Made by a program: the position numbers and the translations under genes. Shown here one piece after another: positions 18,598 to 26,461 of a DNA stretch of 64,000 nt (position 1 is the first letter of the stretch; each line of letters starts with the position of its first letter). Below the pieces are notes generated by a model. It saw nothing but the letters and a program-made list of their open reading frames with translations. It was not told the origin of the DNA and searched no databases. Origin of the DNA: Bartonella australis AUST/NH1 (GTDB lineage Bacteria > Pseudomonadota > Alphaproteobacteria > Rhizobiales > Rhizobiaceae); contig NC_020300.1 in the NCBI RefSeq assembly GCF_000341355.1, forward strand, positions 248,001 through 312,000, read 5' to 3'.

Positions 18598-19336
18598 ACT
18601 TACAAAAGAAAACGTAAAAACGAGCTGTGGGATAACGCTTCACAGAATTCGTGCTCTACGTGACTTTGGCGATGTTAAAGCCGGTGACTTAGGCGGCTTC
18701 ATTGAAAGCGAAAAGAACCTGTCTCATAAAGGCGATTGTTGGATTGGCGGCAATGCTCACGTTTATGACGATGCCCGTATCCATGATAATGCGCAAATTT
18801 TCGGCAATGCGCAGGTTTTTATAAACGCTCAGGTTCGCGGCAAGGCTAAGGTCTATGGTGATACAGTTGTTTATGACGATGCGCAGGTTTACGGCGATGC
18901 TAAAGTCTACGGTAATGTCGAAGTTCGCGGCAATGCTGAAATCAGCGACGATGCTAAAGTCTGCGGTAATGCCGAGGTTTTAGGCAATGCTGAAATCAGC
19001 GGCAATGCTAAAGTCTACGGTAATGCGTGGGTTATAGACAATGCGCAGGTTTACGGCGATGCATGGGTCGGCGACGATGTTAAAGTCTATGGTAATGCAC
19101 GGGTTCACGACAATGCGCGGGTTTACGGCGATGCATGGGTCGGCGACGATGCTAAAGTCTATGGTAATGCACGGGTTCACGACAATGCACGCATCTTCGG
19201 TAAGGCGCGCGTCTTTGGCGAGGCACAAATCTGCAACAGAGCGCATGTTGCCGGTAGTGTGCGTATCTTTGGCGATGCTGAGATCTGCAACAGTGCTCAG
19301 GTTTATTACCAAGAGTGGGTTCCCGTTCTTCGTTAA
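18581..19336 (+). CDS. YdcK-like left-handed beta-helix repeat protein
   Basis: 251 aa. After a short head (RIRALRDFGDVKAGDLGGF) come some 25 six-residue rungs of the type V-Y-G-D-A-x / V-x-x-N-A-x, which should fold as a parallel left-handed beta-helix like E. coli YdcK and hexapeptide transferases. No transferase catalytic His was identified. DNA copies are very regular, including a 72-bp tandem duplication (19049-19120 and 19121-19192). Function in phages unknown. It overlaps the Cro-like gene, so it is an early gene. Confidence 0.8.
   Translation: MTEKYELTKENVKTSCGITLHRIRALRDFGDVKAGDLGGFIESEKNLSHKGDCWIGGNAHVYDDARIHDNAQIFGNAQVFINAQVRGKAKVYGDTVVYDDAQVYGDAKVYGNVEVRGNAEISDDAKVCGNAEVLGNAEISGNAKVYGNAWVIDNAQVYGDAWVGDDVKVYGNARVHDNARVYGDAWVGDDAKVYGNARVHDNARIFGKARVFGEAQICNRAHVAGSVRIFGDAEICNSAQVYYQEWVPVLR
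19049..19192 (+). repeat. 72-bp tandem duplication inside the beta-helix gene
   Basis: Two adjacent 72-bp copies (19049-19120, 19121-19192) differ at only a few positions. Each encodes 24 residues (four rungs), so copy-number change would keep frame and lengthen the helix. Confidence 0.85.
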
Positions 19337-19356
19337 TCTCAATAAAGCGTAGGGGT

Positions 19357-19403
19357 GGGGCTGGTTTTTTTGACTCCTTGTGTAACCAGCCCCTCTTCTT
19401 TTT
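19357..19403 (+). terminator. Intrinsic terminator after the beta-helix gene
   Basis: Perfect 10-bp stem GGGGCTGGTT (19357-19366) with AACCAGCCCC (19384-19393), followed by TCTTCTTTTTT. It follows the beta-helix stop by 20 nt and would end the early transcript. Confidence 0.65.
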
Positions 19404-19528
19404 TAGCCATGAGACCGTCCAAAACACGAAATGCGATACGGCCAATTGGCTCAAACCCAAATTCATCACTCTCTTTTCTTTTTTCAACTCCTTTCATGAG
19501 TTCCAATATAGCGGGAGAGTTTTCGTAA

Positions 19529-19927
19529 ATGTCCAAAAATCCTTCGGAGAATTCCGAAATGTCTGAGTTAGTTTTTGCGTCTGAAATTTTGAAAAAATAC
19601 GTCGCTCCGCGTAGTGCGGGCGGTTTGATTAGTGAGCGTATTCGCTATGCTTCGCGGCGTCTTGGTTGGACTTATAGTCGTACAAGCGATGTTTGGTACC
19701 AGGATGAACGCATTTCTTTAAAGCCTCGCGAATTGCGTCAGATTGAAGAATATACAGGAATTTATTATGGCCGAAAAGAAGTGCGAGAAATCGAAAGCCT
19801 CATCAAAATCGCAGACACTCTCCTTATGGGGGAGGAAGAGAATTTCTATCGCGCGTTTCTTGATGGCTTGCGCGCGTTCTTGCGCACTTATCATAGCACC
19901 GGAACTGAAAAGAGAGGCAAAAGATGA
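19529..19927 (+). CDS. Hypothetical prophage regulator
   Basis: 132 aa; GGGAGAG precedes the start. The centre (GLISERIRYASRRLGWTYSRTSDVWYQDERISLKPRE, read as two parts) looks like a winged or XRE-type DNA-binding segment with LRQIEEYTGIYYGRKEVRE after it. No firm family. It is the first gene after the terminator and ahead of the replication gene. Confidence 0.6.
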   Translation: MSKNPSENSEMSELVFASEILKKYVAPRSAGGLISERIRYASRRLGWTYSRTSDVWYQDERISLKPRELRQIEEYTGIYYGRKEVREIESLIKIADTLLMGEEENFYRAFLDGLRAFLRTYHSTGTEKRGKR

Positions 19928-20039
19928 GTGAGCGTCACTCTGTTTTAATGCACTCGTATCTTATCACACGAAAATAGCAATACAGATTTAATAAAGGGCA
20001 CAAATTGGGCCCTGTAGGGTTTTAAGGGGGTATTCAATT

Positions 20040-21240
20040 ATGGCAGCGAATTCATGGATAAAATTTTATCCTGCGGATTGGAGGTCTGATCCGGGACTAA
20101 GGACGTGTGGCCTTACTGCTAGAGGGCTATGGATAGAAATGCTTTCTATCATGCATGAAGCAACACCACGGGGCAGCATGGTCATCAACGGAGTTGCGGT
20201 GAAGTCAGAGAAGCTTGCCATGTTGTCTGGTGCGACCGTTGATGAGGTTAATTTAGCTTTATCCGAATTAGAAAATGCCGGCGTGCTTTCACGCAAGAAA
20301 AATGGCGTGATTTATTCGAAAAAAATGGAAAAAGAGGAGAATCTTTCGAGAAAAAGAAGAGAATCTGGTGAGAAAGGGGGTCGTGCAAGTCTTTGTAAAA
20401 TAAGGGAAAAAAAGGTTTGCTTAAGCAAAATTTTTTCACTGAGGATAAGCAAAATCAAAAACAGAAGAACAATGCAGAACAAGCTGATCTATCTAACTCA
20501 TTGAGTAATAATGAAATATTTCTAGAAAATTCTGATATTTTTCTAGGAAAAAACTCAGGAAATTCTCACTTTTTTCTCAACTTAGCTGAACGGCAAGAAG
20601 AGAAAGAAAAAGTAACCAAAAAGAAAGAGAAGAATTTCAAGAAAGAAGTATACCCAAAAAGAAGAAAGAAGTTACAGCTGCTGATATTTTCGCAGTGATA
20701 GGGGAGGAGCAGATTGTTCCAGAGCCTATTACCCCTTCATCAGCCAAAGCGATAGCAGTCAAGGATACAGCTGAAGAGCGTAAGCGACAGCTTGAACGCG
20801 AATTTCACGAGACCTTTTGGCCCTCTTACCCACACAAAGTTGGCAAGCCCAAGGCTTTGACCTCCTTCCTCAAAGCGCGGAGCAAGGGGGAGTTATCGGT
20901 GATCATGGAAGGGCTTAATCGCTACGTCATGTCGAAGCCGCCAGACAGGCAATGGCTCAATCCCACTACCTTTTTGAACCAGGAACGGTGGGCAGATCAA
21001 CCGGCACAAATTTCGGAGAAAAGCTATGGAAGCAGTCACAACAATCGACCAAAATCTAAGTCTGAAGAAATCGGAGAGCACATGCAGTATCTCATCGATA
21101 AATTCCATCTGGACTCACCTCAACAGCCTTCTGGAGCCTGGTTTTCCCCGGAAATTCCGTTTTGGGAAGAAGCCAACAGTTGCGCAGATGATGGCTATAC
21201 GAGCCGATTTAGCACAAGCACGCAGAGCGCTTGGTTCTGA
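20040..21240 (+). pseudogene. Phage replication-initiation protein, split by two -1 shifts
   Basis: The N-terminal frame (20040 on, NSWIKFYPADWRSDPGLRT, LTARGLWIEMLSIMHEA) is the DUF1376/winged-helix type found in phage replication proteins. The usual C-terminal module (FWPSYPHKVGKPKAL, WLNPTTFLNQERWADQP) is in another frame ending at 21240. Reading through needs a -1 shift at GAA AAA AAG (about 20405-20413), then reading to about 20655, and a second -1 shift near CCCAAAAAG. Both sites fit -1 slippery heptamers (A AAA AAG, C CCA AAA). It is either programmed or a decayed gene; I call it disrupted. Confidence 0.6.
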
Positions 21241-21613
21241 AGCAACAGGCACTGAATTCAAGGAATTATTGCAGGTGCTTTTTGGAGGCATGCGGTTGCC
21301 AAGAGACGTTGATAGCAGACAGGCTTCAGGAGCTTATTTACTAGCTTTGACAGGGGTGCCTTCAGTGATTTTCAGATACGCCGTGACCCAGATTTTGAAG
21401 GGAGAGGTTGATGATCTTCATAAGACTTATGCTCCTACTGCGCCGGAATTGGCCGCTTACTGCAAAAATTTGGGAGAACAGATGGTCTCTAAGATCACCA
21501 GCATCGAGAGGATATTGAGGGCGCCCGAACAACAAGCGGTTGCCCCTCGCATATCGGAGGAAAAGTTTCAGCTTTTAAGCCATCAACTGAAGCAGATGAA
21601 GGTTATGGGGTGA
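21026..21613 (+). CDS. Hypothetical prophage protein after the replication gene
   Basis: 195 aa from ATG 21026, preceded by GGAGAAAAGCT. It overlaps the tail of the replication gene by about 215 bp in another frame. The second half (KPTVAQMMAIRADLAQARRA, ASGAYLLALTGVPSVIFRYA, HKTYAPTAPELAAYCKN) is well-formed and typical of small helical proteins next to phage replication genes. The first 45 residues are Ser-rich and less certain. Confidence 0.6.
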   Translation: MEAVTTIDQNLSLKKSESTCSISSINSIWTHLNSLLEPGFPRKFRFGKKPTVAQMMAIRADLAQARRALGSEATGTEFKELLQVLFGGMRLPRDVDSRQASGAYLLALTGVPSVIFRYAVTQILKGEVDDLHKTYAPTAPELAAYCKNLGEQMVSKITSIERILRAPEQQAVAPRISEEKFQLLSHQLKQMKVMG

Positions 21614-21799
21614 GAATGACGCACATCTATGCCCTGTTTTATACTCTATTTCCTATTTTAAAGCCCACTGGCGAGCTTTTCATGGTAAAAATGAACGGAA
21701 CTATATCGAGGTTAAAAATAGCTCTCTATGGCCTTTGTTTTAAGTTTTTATATTTAGGGGAGTTGAACACTCACAAACAGCAAGGCAAGGAGCTGTTTG

Positions 21800-22189
21800 A
21801 TGATCAGACTTGAACTTCCTTTTCCCCCTTCTGTCAATGCCATGTATGCCAATGGAGGGAACAAACGCGGGCGGCATAAAACAGCCCGGTACAAAGCATG
21901 GATGACAGAGGCCGGCTACAGGATTAAGGACAGCCATAGGCAGGGGCTGAGGGAATATAGCCTGTCCGTTGCTGTCAAACGTCCCGATAAACGGTGCAGA
22001 GATATCGATAACTTGGTCAAGCCCATTAATGACCTCTTACAGGGCAGTGGGATTATCAAGAATGACAGTCATTGTGAGCAATTAACCCTGTCATGGGACA
22101 GCGCCCTTAATTGCGAGTGTTTAGTATGTGTAGAGCCATTTCAATTAACGAGCAGAGAGGATGATCATCATGGCAAGCGGTGTCAATAA
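21800..22189 (+). CDS. rusA: RusA-type Holliday junction resolvase
   Basis: 129 aa from ATG 21800 (AAGGAGCTGTTTG upstream). MIRLELPFPPSVNAMY and the catalytic acidic cluster RCRDIDNLVKPINDLLQGSGIIKNDS are diagnostic. It cuts four-way DNA junctions in phage recombination and replication. Its end overlaps the ssb start. Confidence 0.93.
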   Translation: MIRLELPFPPSVNAMYANGGNKRGRHKTARYKAWMTEAGYRIKDSHRQGLREYSLSVAVKRPDKRCRDIDNLVKPINDLLQGSGIIKNDSHCEQLTLSWDSALNCECLVCVEPFQLTSREDDHHGKRCQ

Positions 22190-22628
22190 AGTGATTTTAC
22201 TGGGGAACCTTGGAGCTGATCCCAAAATCAGTAGCCTCAATTCAGGGGACAGAGTTGCTAATCTCACTCTTGCCACCTCTGAAGTCTGGAAAGACCGCAA
22301 GACAGGGGAAAAGCGCGAGCGTGTTGAATGGCACAATGTTGTGATCTTCGACGAACGTTTGGTGAAGCTTGCGGAACACTATCTCAAAAAAGGCCACAAG
22401 ATTTACGTTGAAGGGCAATTACAAACCCGTAAATGGCAAGATCAAAGTGGGAATGACCATTATAAAACCGAAGTGATTTTAAAGTCCTTTGGTGGCAATA
22501 TTGTCCTTTTAGAAACTCAGGGACACAGCAGTTCAAACACAGCAGGCGGACATCAGGCGATGGGTGCTAACCGGGCAACGCAGCACACATCAGCACAGAG
22601 CCCTTTTAGTGATGAGATACCATTTTAA
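22170..22628 (+). CDS. ssb: Single-stranded DNA-binding protein
   Basis: 152 aa from ATG 22170 (GAGAGG upstream; an in-frame ATG at 22161 is also possible). OB fold: VNKVILLGNLGADPKI, ERVEWHNVVIFDERL, LKKGHKIYVEGQLQTRKWQD. A linker leads to the acidic tip SPFSDEIPF that recruits partner proteins. It overlaps rusA by 20 nt; together with the exonuclease and ATPase it completes a phage recombination set. Confidence 0.95.
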   Translation: MASGVNKVILLGNLGADPKISSLNSGDRVANLTLATSEVWKDRKTGEKRERVEWHNVVIFDERLVKLAEHYLKKGHKIYVEGQLQTRKWQDQSGNDHYKTEVILKSFGGNIVLLETQGHSSSNTAGGHQAMGANRATQHTSAQSPFSDEIPF

Positions 22629-22638
22629 GGTGGTTTGA

Positions 22639-23235
22639 ATGGGAAAAGGAAGTATAACAAAAGCGCGCTCAAAAGCGAGGAAATTACGTACGAAGAGAAG
22701 ACGAGGGCGGCCAAAGCTTAAGGGAATTAGCCGACAGCCCAATGGGCAGCCATCGAGAGCGAAAAACCCACCGGATAATACATCTCTTGAAGTCAGGGCA
22801 AGATTAACGGGTTTAAGCCTTGAACAGGCCAGAGACCCGCGGTCCGCCACCAATTTGGGCAGGCTGGTGCTCTTGAATGAAAGGGAACCAGGCAAAGGTA
22901 TTACGGCAGATCAATATGATGCTGTTGTCAAATATCTTGACGTAGTCAACGCTTATAAGAAAGCAATATGTTCACCAGGAGCTGTATGGGGTGAGGATAT
23001 AACCGTACCGAGTGGAGATAATGTAGAATATGCGGAATGGTGCAAAAGAGCCATTAAGCGTTATGATGATGCGAATAAGGCTATTGCGAAAGGGCAGAGG
23101 GATAATCCAAATGCTCATTTTGCAATTATCATAAAACACGTAATATTGCGCGACATCGCCATGTCCCACTATATGGCTAGTTTACGTCTTTTATGCGATA
23201 TTCTTCACGCCCATTTTTACCCCAAAAAAAGCTAA
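22639..23235 (+). CDS. Conserved phage protein with basic RGRP N-terminus
   Basis: 198 aa. The N-terminus is very basic (KARKLRTKRRRGRPKLKG, AT-hook-like) and is followed by LSLEQARDPRSATNLGRL and a helical domain (ADQYDAVVKYLDVVNAYKKA). Proteins of this shape occur in Rhizobiales prophages; the function is not known to me. The DNA-binding look and position just before the tail region would suit a small terminase or packaging regulator, but no large terminase follows. Confidence 0.6.
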   Translation: MGKGSITKARSKARKLRTKRRRGRPKLKGISRQPNGQPSRAKNPPDNTSLEVRARLTGLSLEQARDPRSATNLGRLVLLNEREPGKGITADQYDAVVKYLDVVNAYKKAICSPGAVWGEDITVPSGDNVEYAEWCKRAIKRYDDANKAIAKGQRDNPNAHFAIIIKHVILRDIAMSHYMASLRLLCDILHAHFYPKKS

Positions 23236-23271
23236 TATTATGGGGAAGAGACCTGCGTGTGGCGGCCGTCG

Positions 23272-23595
23272 TCACGCGATAGCATCAAGTCCTCTTTGTT
23301 CAGCTAGCACCAATAATTTCAAGGTTCCACCATCTGGTTTCCGTTCACCGCGTTCGCATTTACTAATGAAGCTAGCTGATACGTTCAAATAATCAGCGAG
23401 AACGGCTTGGCTTACTTTTTCGCGCTCACGCAATTTGCGGAGCTGTTCCGGTGTAAATTCATGAATGGGCGTTAGCGTATTCTTATCAAATTTGCGCATA
23501 GTCTTTTTGTCTATCACACCAATTTCGAATAGCGCAGACGCGAGTTCTTGAATGGTATCGTCAACGCTGTTAGCCTGGTTACTCTTTTTTTTCAT
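23272..23595 (-). CDS. XRE-family antitoxin
   Basis: 107 aa from ATG 23595 (GGAG upstream). HTH: QLRKLREREKVSQAVLADYLNVSASFISKCERGERKP. Second gene of a toxin-first module, overlapping the toxin end by 17 nt. It should neutralise the RelE-like partner and repress the operon. Confidence 0.85.
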   Translation of the reverse strand: MKKKSNQANSVDDTIQELASALFEIGVIDKKTMRKFDKNTLTPIHEFTPEQLRKLREREKVSQAVLADYLNVSASFISKCERGERKPDGGTLKLLVLAEQRGLDAIA

Positions 23596-23959
23596 TTTGA
23601 ATCTCCGTAAACTTTTTAGTAACGAGAAGTTTATCAAGTTCGGTTTTTGTCAAATCTAAAAAGATTTTTGCCAACTCCTTAAATTTGTCTTCTTGTGCTT
23701 TACTGATATTATCCTCTTTCGACTTAGCAAAGCCATGAACGAAAAATGCTAATTTGCCGACTTTATAGAGGAGGACAACCCGATAACTGCCGCGCTTTCC
23801 TTGACCGTCTCTGGCTATTCTCTGCTTTATGACATTACCGCCTAAATCGGCGTGTATGATTCCGGCTTCTACTTCTTCCACAACAGCCCGAAGTTTATCG
23901 TCGCAGAGTCGTTCTTTGTCGGCAAATTTGGCAAACGATTTGAGTTTAAAAATACGCAT
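23579..23959 (-). CDS. RelE/HigB-like toxin (PF06296 type)
   Basis: 126 aa. GSYRVVLLYKVGKLAFFVHGFAKSKEDNIS is the signature of the RelE-like toxin family usually paired with an XRE antitoxin. Expected to be a ribosome-dependent mRNA interferase. The C-terminal extension after residue 100 (KTELDKLLVTKKF) is longer than usual. Confidence 0.85.
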   Translation of the reverse strand: MRIFKLKSFAKFADKERLCDDKLRAVVEEVEAGIIHADLGGNVIKQRIARDGQGKRGSYRVVLLYKVGKLAFFVHGFAKSKEDNISKAQEDKFKELAKIFLDLTKTELDKLLVTKKFTEIQNEKKE

Positions 23960-24020
23960 TTAAAGAATTTTCTCTTTTTTCTTTATTTATAAGACTATGT
24001 CCTATATTTCAAGTATTTTT

Positions 24021-24117
24021 TTACTTGATTTTATCGAAAAGCGTGGAATAAGTCGCACGACTCCCAAAGTGACGGAGTGTGTCCAGAGGCAGGAATTTGT
24101 TCCTGCTTTTTTGATTC
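24021..24117 (+). ncRNA. Putative small RNA, copy 1 (promoter-hairpin-terminator unit)
   Basis: A compact unit: ACTTGATT (-35-like TTGATT), 17 nt, ATAAGT, a predicted stem-loop ACTCC/GGAGT, a shared linker TCCAGAG, then terminator GCAGGAA-TTTG-TTCCTGC with TTTTTT. The 31 bp at 24082-24112 are identical to 24853-24883. No open frame. Likely a short (about 60 nt) transcript. Confidence 0.5.
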
Positions 24118-24171
24118 AAGGGTCCCGTTATTTATTAACGTTTGTTTTTTGAATAGGGAAGATTTGAGGTC

Positions 24172-24207
24172 TTGATGATATTGTGAATTTGTACTACATT
24201 GTAGTAC
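24172..24207 (+). promoter_or_regulatory. Promoter and operator of dinJ-yafQ
   Basis: TTGATG (24172-24177), 17-nt spacer, TACATT (24195-24200). A perfect palindrome GTACTAC-ATT-GTAGTAC (24191-24207) covers the -10, the expected site for autorepression by the antitoxin complex. Confidence 0.7.
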
Positions 24208-24234
24208 AGTTTTAACAATTAGGAGATCTTAGAA

Positions 24235-24495
24235 ATGGTGAAGATTCAAGCTCGAGTGCCCGATGAGGTTCAGAAGGTTGCGAGCGCGATTATAAAGTCT
24301 ACGGGTTTAACTGTGTCGGATGCTGTGCGCATGTTTATGACACGTATCGCTACAGATAAAGCTTTGCCTCTTGATCTATTCCAGCCTAGTCCAGAAACGT
24401 TGCAAGCTATTGAAGAATCGAAGGCAGGCAAGTTAACACCGACGACGATTGACGGCATCATGGCTGATATAGAAAAAGCGCAAAGCGAAGATTAG
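24235..24495 (+). CDS. dinJ: DinJ/RelB-family antitoxin
   Basis: 86 aa ribbon-helix-helix protein: VKIQARVPDEVQKVASAI, LTVSDAVRMFMTRIATDKALP is the RelB/DinJ signature. AGGAGATC precedes the ATG. It binds DNA as a dimer and wraps the YafQ toxin with its C-terminus. It ends 1 nt before the toxin start. Confidence 0.92.
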   Translation: MVKIQARVPDEVQKVASAIIKSTGLTVSDAVRMFMTRIATDKALPLDLFQPSPETLQAIEESKAGKLTPTTIDGIMADIEKAQSED

Positions 24496-24496
24496 C

Positions 24497-24778
24497 ATGC
24501 GAAAAATTCAAGAATCGACAGTTTTTAAAAGGGATATAAGGCGTGAAGCGAAAGGAAGATATGGCAAAACACTTGCGGTATTGTTACGTCCTGTCCTGGT
24601 GGCATTAGCGAATGACGAGCCTTTGGAGGTGCACTATCGGGACCATGCCTTAACCGGAAATTGGCATGGTTGCCGTGATTGTCATATTAAACCAGATTTG
24701 GTCCTGATTTACAGGAAAACGGATGGGAACGTACTAGAACTCTTGCGGCTTGGTTCGCATTCAGAATTACGGCTATAA
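24497..24778 (+). CDS. yafQ: YafQ-family mRNA interferase toxin
   Basis: 93 aa. FKRDIRREAKGRYGK, YRDHALTGNWHGCRDCHIKPDLVLIYR and LELLRLGSHSEL match YafQ, with the conserved His residues and C-terminal SHSEL. Ribosome-associated endoribonuclease in the family. Flanked on both sides by the small-RNA-like repeats. Confidence 0.93.
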   Translation: MRKIQESTVFKRDIRREAKGRYGKTLAVLLRPVLVALANDEPLEVHYRDHALTGNWHGCRDCHIKPDLVLIYRKTDGNVLELLRLGSHSELRL

Positions 24779-24789
24779 TTTTGCTTGTA

Positions 24790-24890
24790 TTTTTTACTTG
24801 ACTTCCCAAAAAAGTTTGATTAAATTGCACGTAACTCAATGGTAGAATTGTATCCAGAGGCAGGAATTTGTTCCTGCTTTTTTCATTTAA
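24790..24890 (+). ncRNA. Putative small RNA, copy 2
   Basis: Same architecture as copy 1: TTGACT, 17 nt, TAAATT, a variable 5' part (CAAT-GGTAGA-ATTG loop), shared TCCAGAG and terminator GCAGGAA-TTTG-TTCCTGC-TTTTTT (24853-24883 identical to 24082-24112). The 5' part (ACTCAATGGTAGAA) resembles a tRNA D-arm, but there is no anticodon arm. Confidence 0.5.
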
Positions 24891-25146
24891 ACGCCTCGTT
24901 ATTTGTCGTTAAAACCCTTTATTTTCTTATAGTTAGACACTTCATCCCTCAATCTTGATCATCACCTCTAATTGGCAAAGAAGAATTGCGTCTTTTTTGG
25001 CAGTTTCAGGGCAGTAAAATATCAAGCTTTCAGTGTGGTTTGAAAGTCGTGTTTTTTGAACAAAATTGGCTGGTCCATTTTGCCGATATCAAAATTTATT
25101 AATCAGCCATTTATGTCATTAGTTTCCCACCTCAAAAGGAGCAAAG
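24891..25146. other. Gap before small prophage protein
   Basis: About 255 bp, no gene recognised. The head, baseplate and fibre genes expected in this part of a P2-type phage are absent. Confidence 0.4.
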
Positions 25147-25365
25147 ATGAAAGCAGTTATCACTAAACCCATGTGTGTTGTCGGTGATAGTAAAAGCACC
25201 GTCCGTTTTGAACCTTCAACGCCGGACAATCCATTTGTCGAAGTTTCCCATCATGTCTATGCTCGTCTTAAACGTGCTAACGCTGCAAAGCCTTTTACTA
25301 TGATCAATACAAGAGAAAAGCCTGGTAAGGTAGTTGAACAGATGGAGCAGAAACGCGGCCTGTGA
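25147..25365 (+). CDS. Small prophage protein, unknown
   Basis: 72 aa (MKAVITKPMCVVGDSKSTVR) with an excellent ribosome-binding site (AAAAGGAGCAAAG). Beta-rich N-terminus and SHHVYARLKRANAAKP in the middle. No family recognised; it may be the last remnant of the missing structural genes. Confidence 0.6.
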   Translation: MKAVITKPMCVVGDSKSTVRFEPSTPDNPFVEVSHHVYARLKRANAAKPFTMINTREKPGKVVEQMEQKRGL

Positions 25366-25522
25366 ATGCGACAGTTATTTACGCCATAAAGGCATGAGAT
25401 TTTCGAATAAATGCTTTTTGATGAATCTTGCTCAGGACGCATGGGTCTCAGGTTCATTTCTGCAATGTCTTTAATTTTTACAGTATCAATTACATCATAT
25501 TGTTTCGATAGTAACATTTTTG

Positions 25523-25551
25523 TTGACAGTTGTCACTCATTACATTACATT
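25523..25551 (+). promoter_or_regulatory. Promoter of higBA module 1
   Basis: TTGACA (25523-25528), 17-nt spacer, TACATT (25546-25551), 28 nt upstream of the toxin start. One of the best sigma-70-type matches in the window. Confidence 0.65.
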
Positions 25552-25579
25552 CTACTTAAAATGAAGCCATTGAGTTGCT

Positions 25580-25855
25580 ATGATCAAAACATTTAAAAAT
25601 AAAGACTTGCAATCTCTTTGGGAGACAGGAAAGAGCAAGATTGATAATAGGCTCCATAAGCGTATCATTCGCCGTCTTGACACTCTTGAAGCCGCTTCTC
25701 AAGTGAGCGACGTTAATATACCGGGCTATGATTTTCATATGCTTAGGGGATTTAATCCAGCTCGTTATACTATCCACGTCAATGGACCGTGGTGCATTAC
25801 TTTTGAATTTATTGATGGTCATGCAATTCATGTTGATTTAGAGCAATATCATTAA
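25580..25855 (+). CDS. higB: HigB toxin, module 1
   Basis: 91 aa: MIKTFKNKDLQSLWETGK, KRIIRRLDTLEAASQVSDVNIPG, LRGFNPARYTIHVNGPWCITFEF, the HigB/GraT-like RelE-superfamily fold. mRNA interferase by family. Toxin-first order with HigA 24 nt downstream. Confidence 0.92.
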   Translation: MIKTFKNKDLQSLWETGKSKIDNRLHKRIIRRLDTLEAASQVSDVNIPGYDFHMLRGFNPARYTIHVNGPWCITFEFIDGHAIHVDLEQYH

Positions 25856-25879
25856 GTTCTTCAGAAGGAGTTTTTACCT

Positions 25880-26206
25880 ATGACTACACGCAATCCCGAA
25901 CGTTGTCCTTCTCATCCAGGAGAGATTTTAGCTGAAGCTTTAGAAAATCTAGATATAAGTAAAACAGAAATTGCTCGAATTCTTCAAATATCACGCCAGC
26001 ATTTGCATGGTGTTCTTAAGGGGACACGCCCTGTCACAGCAGCCACAGCTGCACGTATCGGCAAACTTTTAGGCAATGGACCAGCTTTATGGTTACAGTT
26101 GCAGGCAAATTATGACACATGGCATGCATTACGCGATATTGATGTTTCTTCCATTCCAACATTAACGGTTGGGAGTGTGGACGCGCAAATAGAACATAGT
26201 CACTAG
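25880..26206 (+). CDS. higA: HigA antitoxin, module 1
   Basis: 108-aa XRE protein: HPGEILAEALENLDISKTEIARILQISRQHLHGVLKGTRPVT (typical HigA) and LWLQLQANYDTWHALRDI. GAAGGAG upstream. It neutralises HigB and represses the operon. Confidence 0.92.
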   Translation: MTTRNPERCPSHPGEILAEALENLDISKTEIARILQISRQHLHGVLKGTRPVTAATAARIGKLLGNGPALWLQLQANYDTWHALRDIDVSSIPTLTVGSVDAQIEHSH

Positions 26207-26461
26207 AAATTTGCTTTTCAGAAGCAAATAATCATATCGGACGATAGCGCCAACTTTAGATATTTTCATCGCCATTCCAACTATCATCTAAAGCACAATC
26301 TAAATCATCTCATATATCCTTTGAGGCATCTGCATAGACGAGAGGTTCTATAGCGGAACGGGATTCTATTAACTCATTATATGAATCGGCGGGAAGTATA
26401 ATGAGTTTTTCACCCCCCATTAATCTTAAAATCATCCAACCATTTTAAAGGAGCATAAAGC
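26207..26461. other. Junction between higBA and the tail module
   Basis: 255 bp without a gene. In P2-type phages baseplate and fibre genes precede the sheath gene, so this looks like a deletion junction. No recognisable remnant. Confidence 0.4.

Noticed and set aside
19339..19536. Minus-strand 65-aa frame (TTG start) between the beta-helix gene and 19529
   Set aside because: It reads through the perfect terminator hairpin at 19357-19393 and has a weak start, though its Lys/Glu-rich composition is protein-like.
21610..21813. 67-aa frame between the replication-region protein and rusA
   Set aside because: Poor start signal, mixed hydrophobic composition and overlap with both neighbours; no recognisable family.
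24830..24890. tRNA gene in small RNA copy 2 (D-arm-like ACTCAATGGTAGAA)
   Set aside because: No anticodon arm or acceptor pairing; the 3' stem is a terminator with a four-base loop and T-run, not a T-arm.
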